12,790 nucleotides of DNA, from NCBI GenBank assembly GCA_035461385.1, contig DATHVI010000122.1, positions 1-12,790 of the forward strand. Direction: 5' to 3'. This stretch comes from DATHVI01 sp035461385 (lineage in GTDB: Bacteria; Actinomycetota; Thermoleophilia; Solirubrobacterales; 70-9). Position 1 is the stretch's first letter; every line of letters begins with the position of its first letter. Below are positions 7,082 to 12,790 of this stretch, piece after piece. The position numbers were made by a program, and so were the translations under genes. The notes below the pieces were generated by a model, which had not been told where the DNA came from, ran no database searches, and was given only the letters and a program-made list of their open reading frames with translations.

Positions 7082-7714
7082 CTAGCTCGAGGCGTCGGTC
7101 GCCGGGCCGCCCCGGTTGACCTGCTCGAGCCCCCATGGGGGCGTCGCGAGCTCGACCCTCCCGCCGGCGGCGATTCGGAGCACGCGGGCCATGTGCTCCC
7201 CGATCCCCGCCTCTGGAAGCTCGACCTCGATCTCAACGATCCCCTCCTTCTGGGAGACCTCGCGCGTCGGCCCGAGCGTTGCCAGCAGCTCGAGCATCTG
7301 GCGGTTGGAGGCGAGCAGGATCGCGGTGAAGCGGCGGATGCCCTCCTCCCGGGCGCGGTCGGCGAGCAGCGTCGACAGCGCCGTCCCGAGCCCGCGGCCG
7401 TGCCAGTCGTCGACCACCGTCACCGCCGCCTCGGCCGCGTCGGCGCCGGGAGCCCGGACGTAGCGCGCCACCCCGACCCCGTCGCCGGTCTCGGTGTCGA
7501 ATGCCGCCAGCGCCTCGTGGTCGTGGTGGTCGATCTCGGTCAGGTAGGCGAGCTGGGCGTCGGTCAGCTCCTCCATCGGGGCCAGGAAGCGCTGGTAGCG
7601 CGAGTCGGCGCTCAGCCGCGCGAACCCCCGAGCGAGCGCCTGCTTGTCGCCCGGCTCGATCGGCCGCACGAGGACCTCCGAGCGATCCCGCAACTTGACG
7701 CGCAGTTCGTCCAT
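7082..7714 (-). CDS. GNAT-family N-acetyltransferase
   Basis: A 210-residue single-domain GNAT protein. The N-terminal segment VRPIEPGDKQALARGFARLS with SRYQRFL resembles the acetyltransferase domain of protein lysine acetyltransferases of the Pat type and related stand-alone enzymes. The acetyl-CoA pyrophosphate loop is VVDDWHGRGLGTAL at 100-113, with H105 where Gln or Arg is most common, and the beta-bulge GVARYVR precedes it at 81-87. No cyclic-nucleotide-binding or CoA-ligase domain is attached. The substrate is unknown; acetyl-CoA-linked control of metabolism is plausible given POR and ETF neighbours, but that is inference. The ATG at 7712-7714 has no SD, and a weak CAAACT hexamer ends 7 nt upstream. 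Confidence 0.85.
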   Translation of the reverse strand: MDELRVKLRDRSEVLVRPIEPGDKQALARGFARLSADSRYQRFLAPMEELTDAQLAYLTEIDHHDHEALAAFDTETGDGVGVARYVRAPGADAAEAAVTVVDDWHGRGLGTALSTLLADRAREEGIRRFTAILLASNRQMLELLATLGPTREVSQKEGIVEIEVELPEAGIGEHMARVLRIAAGGRVELATPPWGLEQVNRGGPATDASS

Positions 7715-7721
7715 CGAGGGG

Positions 7722-7727
7722 AGTTTG
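7722..7727 (-). promoter_or_regulatory. Weak -10-like hexamer ahead of the GNAT gene
   Basis: CAAACT on the minus strand shares A2 and the final T with the -10 consensus and ends 7 nt before the ATG, the same geometry as the ferritin and rpmE candidates. The match is poor alone and is listed because no SD is present. Confidence 0.25.
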
Positions 7728-7741
7728 CACCGCCACCGCTA

Positions 7742-7754
7742 GCGACGAAGTCGC
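7742..7754. other. Small hairpin between the GNAT gene and the tandem repeat
   Basis: GCGAC-GAA-GTCGC forms a 5-bp stem with a 3-nt loop. The same GTCGC can alternatively pair with GCGAC at 7768-7772, at the edge of the repeat array. Either structure could form in RNA running on from the ETF:QO gene, but no T-tract follows and no function can be assigned. Confidence 0.3.
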
Positions 7755-7770
7755 GGGAACGAAGAAGGCG

Positions 7771-7850
7771 ACGGAGTTGTGTTCTGACGGAGTTGTGTTC
7801 TGACGGAGTTGCGTTCTGACGGAGTTGCGTTCTGACGGAGTTGTGTTCTA
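7771..7850. repeat. Five-copy 16-bp tandem repeat
   Basis: Five head-to-tail copies of ACGGAGTTGYGTTCTG (plus strand) begin at 7771, 7787, 7803, 7819 and 7835. The copies are identical except position 10 (T, T, C, C, T) and the last base of copy five (A instead of G). That final copy contains the ETF:QO stop codon (complement of 7848-7850). The unit length is not a multiple of three, so the array is unlikely to be coding. ACGGAG of the last copy can pair with CTCCGT at 7854-7859 inside the ETF:QO 3' end. Copy identity is nearly perfect, which suggests recent expansion or active homogenisation. Confidence 0.95.
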
Positions 7851-9545
7851 GGTCTCCGTGTACATCGGGCCGTCGCCGCCCTCGGGCATCGTCAACCTCC
7901 CGCCCTTGGCGTTGATCGCCCCGCACTGGACGCAGTTCGAGGGGGTGACGTTGACATCGACGACCGCCGCGCCGTTCCCGAGCTGGTCCTCGGGGATCTC
8001 GTAGACCTGGGCCGGGCAGAGGTTGACCCAGGTCTCGGCGAGGGCGCGCGGAACGTGGCGCTGGACCTTGACGTGATTGGGGGCGTCGTCACGGGTCGCG
8101 TTGCCCGACAGGAACACCGAGTCGAGCTTGTTGAAGGTGAGCTCGTTGTCGGGCTCCGGGTAGCGCGCAGACGCGCCCCCGGGGCGCATCTCGATCTCCG
8201 TGTCGGCCTCGTATCCCCACTTTCCCCCCGGAAACAGGCCCTGGGTGATCGTCATCGCGCTCGCGATCGCCCCGCCGACGAAGAAGCCCCTCGAGAACGG
8301 CTGGCGCATGTTGCGTGACTTGAACAGGTCGCGCTCGATCAGCGAGTCGCGAACCCTGCGGTCGTAGCCGTCGAGGTTCACCGACTCGGCCCTGAGCGCC
8401 TCGAAGATCGCCTCGGCAGCGAAGATCCCGGCGTGCATCGCGTAGTGGATGCCCTTCAGCTCGGGCACGTTGACCATGCTCGCGGCGTCGCCGGCGATCG
8501 CCATCCCCGGAACCGCGAGGCTCCGCGGCATCGAGTAGTAGCCGCCGGACGGGATCGTCTTCGCCCCCCAGCCGACTCGCTTGCCCCCGGCGAGCAGCTT
8601 GCGCACGAACGGATGCGTCTTCAGCTCCTGGAGGAGGTCGTGGCACGAGAGCGTCGAGTCGGTGTGGTCGAGCCCGATCACCATCCCGATGCAGAGCTTG
8701 TCCTCGCCCATCGGGTAGATGAAGCTGCCGCCGAACTCGTTCCAGCGCGCTCGCTTGCGAAGCGGCCAGCCCATCGTGTGGATCACCCGATCGAGCGGCT
8801 CCGGGACCTCCCAGACCTCCTTCACCCCGAGCTCCCAGCGCACGGGGAGCGACCCGTGGAGGTCGAAGTAGTCGAGCGCCGCGTGCGTCAGGTGCCCGAG
8901 CGTTCCCTCGGCGAGGACCGTCGCCCGGGCGATCACGTCTGACCCGGGCTCGAAGTTCGCCAACTCCTCGCCATCGCGGCCGCGGCCGCGGTCGCCGGAG
9001 CGGATCCCACGGACGATTCGGTCTGAGATCAGCAGCTTGTCGGCGACCGTCTCGGTGAGGATGTAGGCGCCCTTCCCCTCGGCCTGCTCGGCGAGAAACC
9101 GCGAAAGCTGCGCGACCGAGACCACGTAGTTGCCGCGGTTGCGGAAGTTCGGCGGCATCGGCACGAGCGGCAGTGCCCGCCGCCTTGTCAGCAGGTAGAC
9201 GGCATCCTTCTCGACCTCCTGGAGCGCGAACGGCCAGTCGGCGGGGTCGAGGTCCGGAAACAGCTCCCGCATCGCGCCCGGGCGCATGTTCGCGCCGGAG
9301 AGGTTGTGCGCGCCGCAGACCTTGCCCTTCTCGATCACCGCCACCGGCACGTCGCCGAGCTTCTCCTGAAGCTTCGGCTCGTCGGCGAGCAGGTCACAGA
9401 GCCGGTTGGCGCAGGCGAGCCCGGCCGGCCCGCCGCCGACGATCGCAACGCCGACCTCGATCCGCTCGTCCTCGGGGTCGGTCGGCTCGGCGATGAACCC
9501 CGCCTCGTCGACCGGGGGCGGGTACTCCTTCGGCGCGACGGCCAT
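7848..9545 (-). CDS. Electron transfer flavoprotein:quinone oxidoreductase (ETF-QO/FixC family)
   Basis: A 565-residue membrane-associated flavoprotein that would pass electrons from reduced ETF to the quinone pool (menaquinone in most actinobacteria). The FAD-binding GGGPAG is at 37-42, with family segments KGKVCGAHNLSGA, the GWPLRK/FGGSFIYP stretch, AGDAASMVNVPELKGIHYAM and the C-terminal LCPAQVYE and PEGGDGPMY. Of the four cysteines that normally bind the C-terminal [4Fe-4S] cluster, C510, C538 and C541 are visible, but the last cysteine of the usual CxxCxxC is missing and the loop is about four residues short. The ATG at 9543-9545 has GGGAG 8 nt upstream, made partly from the etfA stop codon. 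It is third in the etfB-etfA-ETF:QO operon, 12 nt after etfA. Confidence 0.93.
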   Translation of the reverse strand: MAVAPKEYPPPVDEAGFIAEPTDPEDERIEVGVAIVGGGPAGLACANRLCDLLADEPKLQEKLGDVPVAVIEKGKVCGAHNLSGANMRPGAMRELFPDLDPADWPFALQEVEKDAVYLLTRRRALPLVPMPPNFRNRGNYVVSVAQLSRFLAEQAEGKGAYILTETVADKLLISDRIVRGIRSGDRGRGRDGEELANFEPGSDVIARATVLAEGTLGHLTHAALDYFDLHGSLPVRWELGVKEVWEVPEPLDRVIHTMGWPLRKRARWNEFGGSFIYPMGEDKLCIGMVIGLDHTDSTLSCHDLLQELKTHPFVRKLLAGGKRVGWGAKTIPSGGYYSMPRSLAVPGMAIAGDAASMVNVPELKGIHYAMHAGIFAAEAIFEALRAESVNLDGYDRRVRDSLIERDLFKSRNMRQPFSRGFFVGGAIASAMTITQGLFPGGKWGYEADTEIEMRPGGASARYPEPDNELTFNKLDSVFLSGNATRDDAPNHVKVQRHVPRALAETWVNLCPAQVYEIPEDQLGNGAAVVDVNVTPSNCVQCGAINAKGGRLTMPEGGDGPMYTET

Positions 9546-9557
9546 CGGCAGAGCTCC

Positions 9558-10535
9558 CTATGACCCCTTCTTCGCCTTCACGGCCTCGGTCAGCTTCGGC
9601 AGGACCTTGTGCAGATCGCCGACGACGCCGAGATCGCAGAACTCGAAGATCGGTGCGTTCGGGTCCTTGTTGATCGCGAGGATGTTCTCCGAGCTCTGCA
9701 TCCCGACCTTGTGCTGGATCGCGCCCGAGATCCCCGCGGCCAGATAAAGCTTCGGCGCAACGGTCTTTCCGGTCTGACCGATCTGCGCCGAGTATGGGTA
9801 CCAACCCGCGTCGACGACGGCGCGGGTCGCCGCGACGGCGCCGCCCATCGTCTCCGCAAGCTCCTCGCAGAGCTTGAAGTTGTCGGCCTCTCCCAGGCCC
9901 CGGCCGCCACCGACGAGGATCTCCGCGTCCTCGATGTTGACCTCGTCGCCGCGCTGCTCGCCGCGCTTCACCATTCGCGCCTTCGTCGACCATTCCGAGA
10001 GCTCGACGTCGACATCGACGACCTCTGCCGCGCCTTCGCCCGCCTCGCGGACGTCGAACGCGTTCAGTCGCCCGATGATGATCCCCGGCTCGCCGACGTA
10101 GCCGACGTCGACCACCGCCGAGTCCTGGAGCACCGGCCGGACGGCCACCAGCTTGCCGTCCGCGACCTTGACCTCGGTCACCTCCATCGTCACTCCCGCG
10201 CCGAGCCGCGCGGTCAGGCCGGCCCCGATCTCGAAGCCGAGCAGGCCGCCGCCGAAGAGCGCGTAGCCGAACCCCTCGTCGGAGATCACCTTCGCCATCA
10301 CGTCGACGATCGGCTGCGCGAGCCCCTCCGGTGCCGACGAGGCGCGGAAGACGCGCTTCGCGCCGTAGCCGCCGAGCCCGGCGGCGGCCTCGTCGGAGAC
10401 CTCGCCGACGACGACCGCCGACGCCTCCGCGCCGAGCTCGCCGGCGAGCCTCGCCGCTTCCGAGATCGCCCCGAGCGAGTTCTTGTTGAAGTTGCCCTCG
10501 TCGTCGTGGAGGGCATAAACCAGGATCCCAGCCAT
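9558..10535 (-). CDS. etfA: Electron transfer flavoprotein, alpha subunit
   Basis: A 325-residue FAD-binding subunit of the soluble electron carrier ETF. The C-terminal FAD domain is complete: GRGLGEADNFKL from 211, DAGWYPYSAQIGQTGK from 242, LYLAAGISGAIQHKVGM from 263 and INKDPNAPIF from 288. The N-terminal ETF alpha/beta-like fold precedes it. The ATG at 10533-10535 is chosen because it gives MAGILVYALHD and lies 2 nt after the etfB stop; the same frame happens to be open far into etfB, but that extension is out of frame with the real etfB product. An SD-like AGGAAG lies in the end of etfB. It works with EtfB as a heterodimer. Confidence 0.96.
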   Translation of the reverse strand: MAGILVYALHDDEGNFNKNSLGAISEAARLAGELGAEASAVVVGEVSDEAAAGLGGYGAKRVFRASSAPEGLAQPIVDVMAKVISDEGFGYALFGGGLLGFEIGAGLTARLGAGVTMEVTEVKVADGKLVAVRPVLQDSAVVDVGYVGEPGIIIGRLNAFDVREAGEGAAEVVDVDVELSEWSTKARMVKRGEQRGDEVNIEDAEILVGGGRGLGEADNFKLCEELAETMGGAVAATRAVVDAGWYPYSAQIGQTGKTVAPKLYLAAGISGAIQHKVGMQSSENILAINKDPNAPIFEFCDLGVVGDLHKVLPKLTEAVKAKKGS

Positions 10536-10537
10536 CG

Positions 10538-11329
10538 TTAGATCAGCTTCCTTTCCTCGAGCCAGGCGACGACCTTCTCGACCGTCTCCCCCGTGTCCTC
10601 GTCCTCGAACACCTCGCCGGCCTCCTTCTGGGGCGGCGGGTTGATCGCCAGGACCTCGGTCCGCTTTCCGTCGCCGCCGACCCGCGACGGGTCGATCCCG
10701 GCATCGCCGATCGCCTTCGTGTCGAGTGGCTTCTTCTTCGCGCCCATGATCGCCTTCAGGCTTGGGTAGCGGGGCTCGTTGATCGCATCGCCGACCGAGA
10801 TCACCGCCGGCAGCTCGACCTCGACGGTGTCGTAGCCGTACTCCGCCTGGCGCTCGCAGACGAGCCTGCCATTCTCGACCTCGATCTTGATCACCTGGGT
10901 CAGCGACGGCATCCGCAGATGGTCGGCGACGACGGCTCCGATCGTGTAGCACTCGCCGTCGTCGGACTGCTGCCCGAGCAGCACCAGATCGGGCTGCTCG
11001 GCCTCGAGCACCTTCGCCAGCGCGTATCCGGTGGCACAGACGTCGGAGTCGGCCAAGGCCCCATCGGTGAGCTGAACCGAGCGATCGGCGCCGAGCGCGA
11101 CCGCCTTCTGGAGCGCCCGCGCCGAGGTCTCGGGGCCCATCGTGACGGCGACGATCTCGTCGACTTCGACCCTGCCTCCCTCGCGGATCCGCATCGCCTC
11201 CTCGATGCCGTGAGTGTCGAACGGGTTCAGGTTGGTCTCTCCGCTGCGGTCGAGCCGCATCGTCGACGGATCGATCCGCTTCTGCACGGATGGATCCGGG
11301 ACCTCCTTCACCAGGCAGCAAATCTTCAA
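10538..11329 (-). CDS. etfB: Electron transfer flavoprotein, beta subunit
   Basis: A 263-residue ETF beta subunit. It shows KEVPDP near the N-terminus, NPFDTHGIEEAMRIRE at 35-50, GQQSDDGE at 119-126 and the beta-subunit signature running from VELPAVISVGDAINEPR to KAIMGAKKKPL (171-202). The DAINEPRYPSLKAIMGAKKK recognition region is intact, so a partner dehydrogenase such as an acyl-CoA dehydrogenase is expected. The start codon is TTG at 11327-11329, supported by AAGGAGG 8 nt upstream and the conserved MKICCLVKEVPD N-terminus; no ATG is available. It is the first gene of the etfBA-ETF:QO operon, read away from the beta-helix gene. Confidence 0.95.
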   Translation of the reverse strand: MKICCLVKEVPDPSVQKRIDPSTMRLDRSGETNLNPFDTHGIEEAMRIREGGRVEVDEIVAVTMGPETSARALQKAVALGADRSVQLTDGALADSDVCATGYALAKVLEAEQPDLVLLGQQSDDGECYTIGAVVADHLRMPSLTQVIKIEVENGRLVCERQAEYGYDTVEVELPAVISVGDAINEPRYPSLKAIMGAKKKPLDTKAIGDAGIDPSRVGGDGKRTEVLAINPPPQKEAGEVFEDEDTGETVEKVVAWLEERKLI

Positions 11330-11337
11330 GCTCCAAG

Positions 11338-11344
11338 CCTCCTT
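11338..11344 (-). promoter_or_regulatory. Shine-Dalgarno site of etfB
   Basis: AAGGAGG on the minus strand is 8 nt before the TTG at 11329. It distinguishes this TTG from the neighbouring TTG at 11336, which lies in the etfA frame and is too close to the SD. Confidence 0.8.
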
Positions 11345-11362
11345 CGGGACGTGCGAGCGCGG

Positions 11363-11368
11363 ATACTA
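11363..11368 (-). promoter_or_regulatory. Candidate -10 element of the etfB operon
   Basis: TAGTAT on the minus strand fits TANNNT and would give a start near 11356 and a leader of about 27 nt containing the SD. The -35 position (about 11386-11391) falls inside the palindrome at 11385-11404, with no strong -35 match, suggesting that a bound regulator would block the promoter. Confidence 0.45.
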
Positions 11369-11384
11369 GCCAAATCGAGCCTAC

Positions 11385-11404
11385 CTGACTGACCAGTCAA
11401 TCAG
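11385..11404. promoter_or_regulatory. TetR-type palindromic operator candidate between etfB and the beta-helix gene
   Basis: CTGACTGACCAGTCAATCAG is an imperfect 20-bp palindrome (16 of 20 bases symmetric), with arms TGAnTGA and TCAnTCA separated by four bases. It overlaps the -35 region of the etfB promoter and lies upstream of the divergent promoter. The arm design resembles operators of TetR-family fatty-acid regulators such as Bacillus subtilis FadR, which controls etfBA there. The regulator gene is not in the window. Confidence 0.55.
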
Positions 11405-11424
11405 CGCCGCTCCCGGCTTCAGGC

Positions 11425-11453
11425 TTGACGCGCCATTCGCCCGCGGCTAGCGT
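11425..11453 (+). promoter_or_regulatory. Promoter of the beta-helix gene
   Basis: TTGACG at 11425-11430 and TAGCGT at 11448-11453 are separated by exactly 17 nt, the best -35/-10 pair in the window. Transcription would start near 11460, leaving a short leader of about 27 nt that contains the SD-like AGAGGA at 11473-11478. Confidence 0.6.
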
Positions 11454-11472
11454 GGGCCGCGACCACCACCAG

Positions 11473-11478
11473 AGAGGA
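11473..11478 (+). promoter_or_regulatory. Shine-Dalgarno-like site deciding a CTG start
   Basis: AGAGGA ends 8 nt before the CTG at 11487. Between the in-frame stop at 11448-11450 and the signal-peptide core there is no ATG, GTG or TTG in the frame of the downstream gene, so the SD spacing is the main reason to choose this CTG over the one at 11481. Confidence 0.5.
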
Positions 11479-11486
11479 CCCTGAGA

Positions 11487-12790
11487 CTGATCTCCTCGCG
11501 CTCTCGCGCCGCTGTCGGGCTCGCCGCTGCGTTTGCGGTGGCCGCCGCCGCGATATTCGGCCTCGCCGGAGCCGCCTCCGCGAAGACGTTCGTCGTCACC
11601 AAGCGCGGCGATCCGGCGCCCAACGGCTGCAAGCAGCGCGACTGCTCGCTGCGCGAGGCGGTGATCGCCGCCAACGCCCGGCCGGGGCGGGACGTGATCG
11701 AGCTCCCGAACCGGCGCCGGCCCTACCGGCTCGCGCAGGAGAACACGCTCGGAGGCGAGGACGGGGCCCTCGAGGGCGACCTCGATATCACCAACCATCC
11801 GCTGATCGTCCGGCACCCGGGCAAGGGCCGCGCGACGATCGATGCGAACGGCATCGATCGCGCGTTCGAGATCTTTGCCGGGGCGACGACGAGGCTTAAG
11901 AAGCTCACGCTCACCGGGGGCGCTCAGCCGTCAAGTGGGGGCGGTGACGGTGGCGCGGTCCGCACCGACGCGCCGCTTTCGGTGTTCCGCTCGGTCATCC
12001 GCGGCAACGTTGCCGACGACGACGGGGGCGGTGTCGACGCGGACCAGGGCGAGCCACTCGTGATCGCGAGGTCGGCGATCGTCCGCAACCGTGGCCTGAC
12101 CGGCGACGGCGGCGGGGTCAATGGCGGCGGATCGGACGGATTCGTGCTCGTACGCTCGAGCCGCGTAGTCCGGAACCAGGCCGGGGGCGAGGGCGGCGGA
12201 CTGGAAGCCGCAGACGCGAGCGTCGAGATCGTCTTCAGCACCTTCGCCCGCAACGGCGCCGCGTCGGACTCCGGAGGCGGCGTCAACAACGACGGCGCCG
12301 GGGCGACGGCGATCCGGCGGTCGACCTTCGACCGGAATCGGGCCGGCACGGACGGCGGCGGGCTGTTCGCCGACGGACCGCCGGTCAGCATCGTCAACTC
12401 GACCTTCGCCGGCAACCGAGCCGACGGCACGGGCGGCGCGATCCATGCGCGCGACGGGGCGAGCGTCTCTCTGAACGCGGTGACGGTGGCCCGCAACGTC
12501 GCCGACGCCGACGGCGAGGGCATGATCGGGATCAACGGCGGCGGGCTGTTCCGGCTCAGCTCGGTGGGATTCGAGGTCGAGAACTCGCTCGTCGCGCTCA
12601 ATGTCGTCGGCGCCTCGGGGAGCATTCGAAACGATTGCGCCGGCGATTCGAAGATCGACTCGCTCGGCCACAACCTCGTCTCGACGCTGGGCCCGGCGAG
12701 CGCCTGCGACGGCTTCGGCCCGCCGGCGCCGGGCGACATCGTCGGCGTCAACCCGCGGATCGGCAAGCTGAAGCGAAACGGCGGCCCGAC
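11487..12790 (+). CDS. Secreted right-handed beta-helix / choice-of-anchor Q-type protein (partial, runs off window)
   Basis: The frame is open for 434 codons to the window edge without a stop. An Arg-containing N-terminus and an Ala/Leu-rich hydrophobic core ending AGAASA-K form a signal peptide, so export is expected. Then comes CSLREAVIAAN, typical of large families of secreted beta-helix proteins, followed by at least seven repeats of an S-x-F/I-x-x-N-x-A ... GGGV/L pattern, which are parallel beta-helix coils. Near the edge NPRIGKLKRNGGP matches the conserved NPxLGPLxxNGGPT segment that precedes the anchor region. Function is unknown; surface adhesion or polysaccharide contact is plausible. 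The start is apparently CTG, with an SD 8 nt upstream and a good promoter. It is the only plus-strand gene here, divergent from etfB. Confidence 0.82.
   Translation, partial: MISSRSRAAVGLAAAFAVAAAAIFGLAGAASAKTFVVTKRGDPAPNGCKQRDCSLREAVIAANARPGRDVIELPNRRRPYRLAQENTLGGEDGALEGDLDITNHPLIVRHPGKGRATIDANGIDRAFEIFAGATTRLKKLTLTGGAQPSSGGGDGGAVRTDAPLSVFRSVIRGNVADDDGGGVDADQGEPLVIARSAIVRNRGLTGDGGGVNGGGSDGFVLVRSSRVVRNQAGGEGGGLEAADASVEIVFSTFARNGAASDSGGGVNNDGAGATAIRRSTFDRNRAGTDGGGLFADGPPVSIVNSTFAGNRADGTGGAIHARDGASVSLNAVTVARNVADADGEGMIGINGGGLFRLSSVGFEVENSLVALNVVGASGSIRNDCAGDSKIDSLGHNLVSTLGPASACDGFGPPAPGDIVGVNPRIGKLKRNGGP

Noticed and set aside
7771..7850. The tandem repeat as a CRISPR array
   Set aside because: The units are contiguous with no spacers, and only 16 bp long; no cas gene is present.
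7612..7926. A 104-codon minus-strand frame reading through the 16-bp repeat (NSVRTQLR-like peptide repeats)
   Set aside because: It overlaps two well-supported genes in other frames, the repeat unit shifts frame each copy, and it has no start context or homologous motif.
9558..11336. An apparent 592-codon frame joining etfA to sequence upstream, suggesting an EtfB-EtfA fusion or programmed frameshift
   Set aside because: Its first half is the wrong frame of etfB (Arg-rich, no domain), while etfB itself is intact with its own stop 2 nt before etfA. The open frame is a composition artefact.

Overview
The window is GC-rich bacterial DNA, densely coded, with almost every gene on the minus strand. 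The gene content points to a high-GC actinobacterium, possibly Thermoleophilia (Solirubrobacterales/Gaiellales-like): rpmE beside a DUF1385 gene, a POR–NAD(P)H oxidoreductase operon, an etfBA–ETF:QO operon, a CSLREAV-type beta-helix secreted protein, and apparently leaderless promoters. This placement is inference; no taxonomic marker was compared.

Layout, left to right. Positions 1-97 hold no gene I can support. Positions 98-5122 (minus) form one operon transcribed porG > porA > porB > FAD/NAD(P)/4Fe-4S oxidoreductase > SnoaL-like protein. The junctions are tight: 8-nt overlap, 25-nt gap, ATGA overlap, 8-nt gap. The operon encodes a multi-subunit pyruvate:ferredoxin oxidoreductase whose ferredoxin (delta-like) module appears to be fused to the C-terminus of a GltD-like flavoprotein. 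This suggests that pyruvate oxidation or synthesis is coupled to NAD(P)(H). Positions 5123-5289 are non-coding, with a stem-loop after DUF1385 and a likely porG promoter. Then, all minus, come a DUF1385 membrane protein (5290-6258), ribosomal protein L31 (6272-6481), a ferritin-like diiron protein (6528-7016) and a GNAT acetyltransferase (7082-7714).

The 133-bp gap 7715-7847 carries most of a five-copy 16-bp tandem repeat (7771-7850), which also contains the stop codon of the next gene. Positions 7848-11329 (minus) are an etfB > etfA > ETF:quinone oxidoreductase operon that carries electrons from acyl-CoA and related dehydrogenases to the quinone pool. The ETF:QO lacks one of the four expected Fe-S cysteines. 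The divergent intergenic region 11330-11486 holds promoters in both directions and a 20-bp TetR-type palindrome resembling fatty-acid regulator operators. From 11487 to the window end a plus-strand secreted beta-helix protein begins, apparently at a CTG codon, and runs off the edge.

An initiation pattern stands out. Genes inside operons, and etfB, have good Shine-Dalgarno sites. In contrast porG, rpmE, the ferritin gene and perhaps the GNAT gene have a -10-like hexamer ending 7-8 nt before the start codon and no clear SD, as expected for leaderless mRNAs. The strongest candidates for new biology are the repeat, the modified ETF:QO cluster site, the POR-NAD(P)H fusion module and the putative fatty-acid operator.
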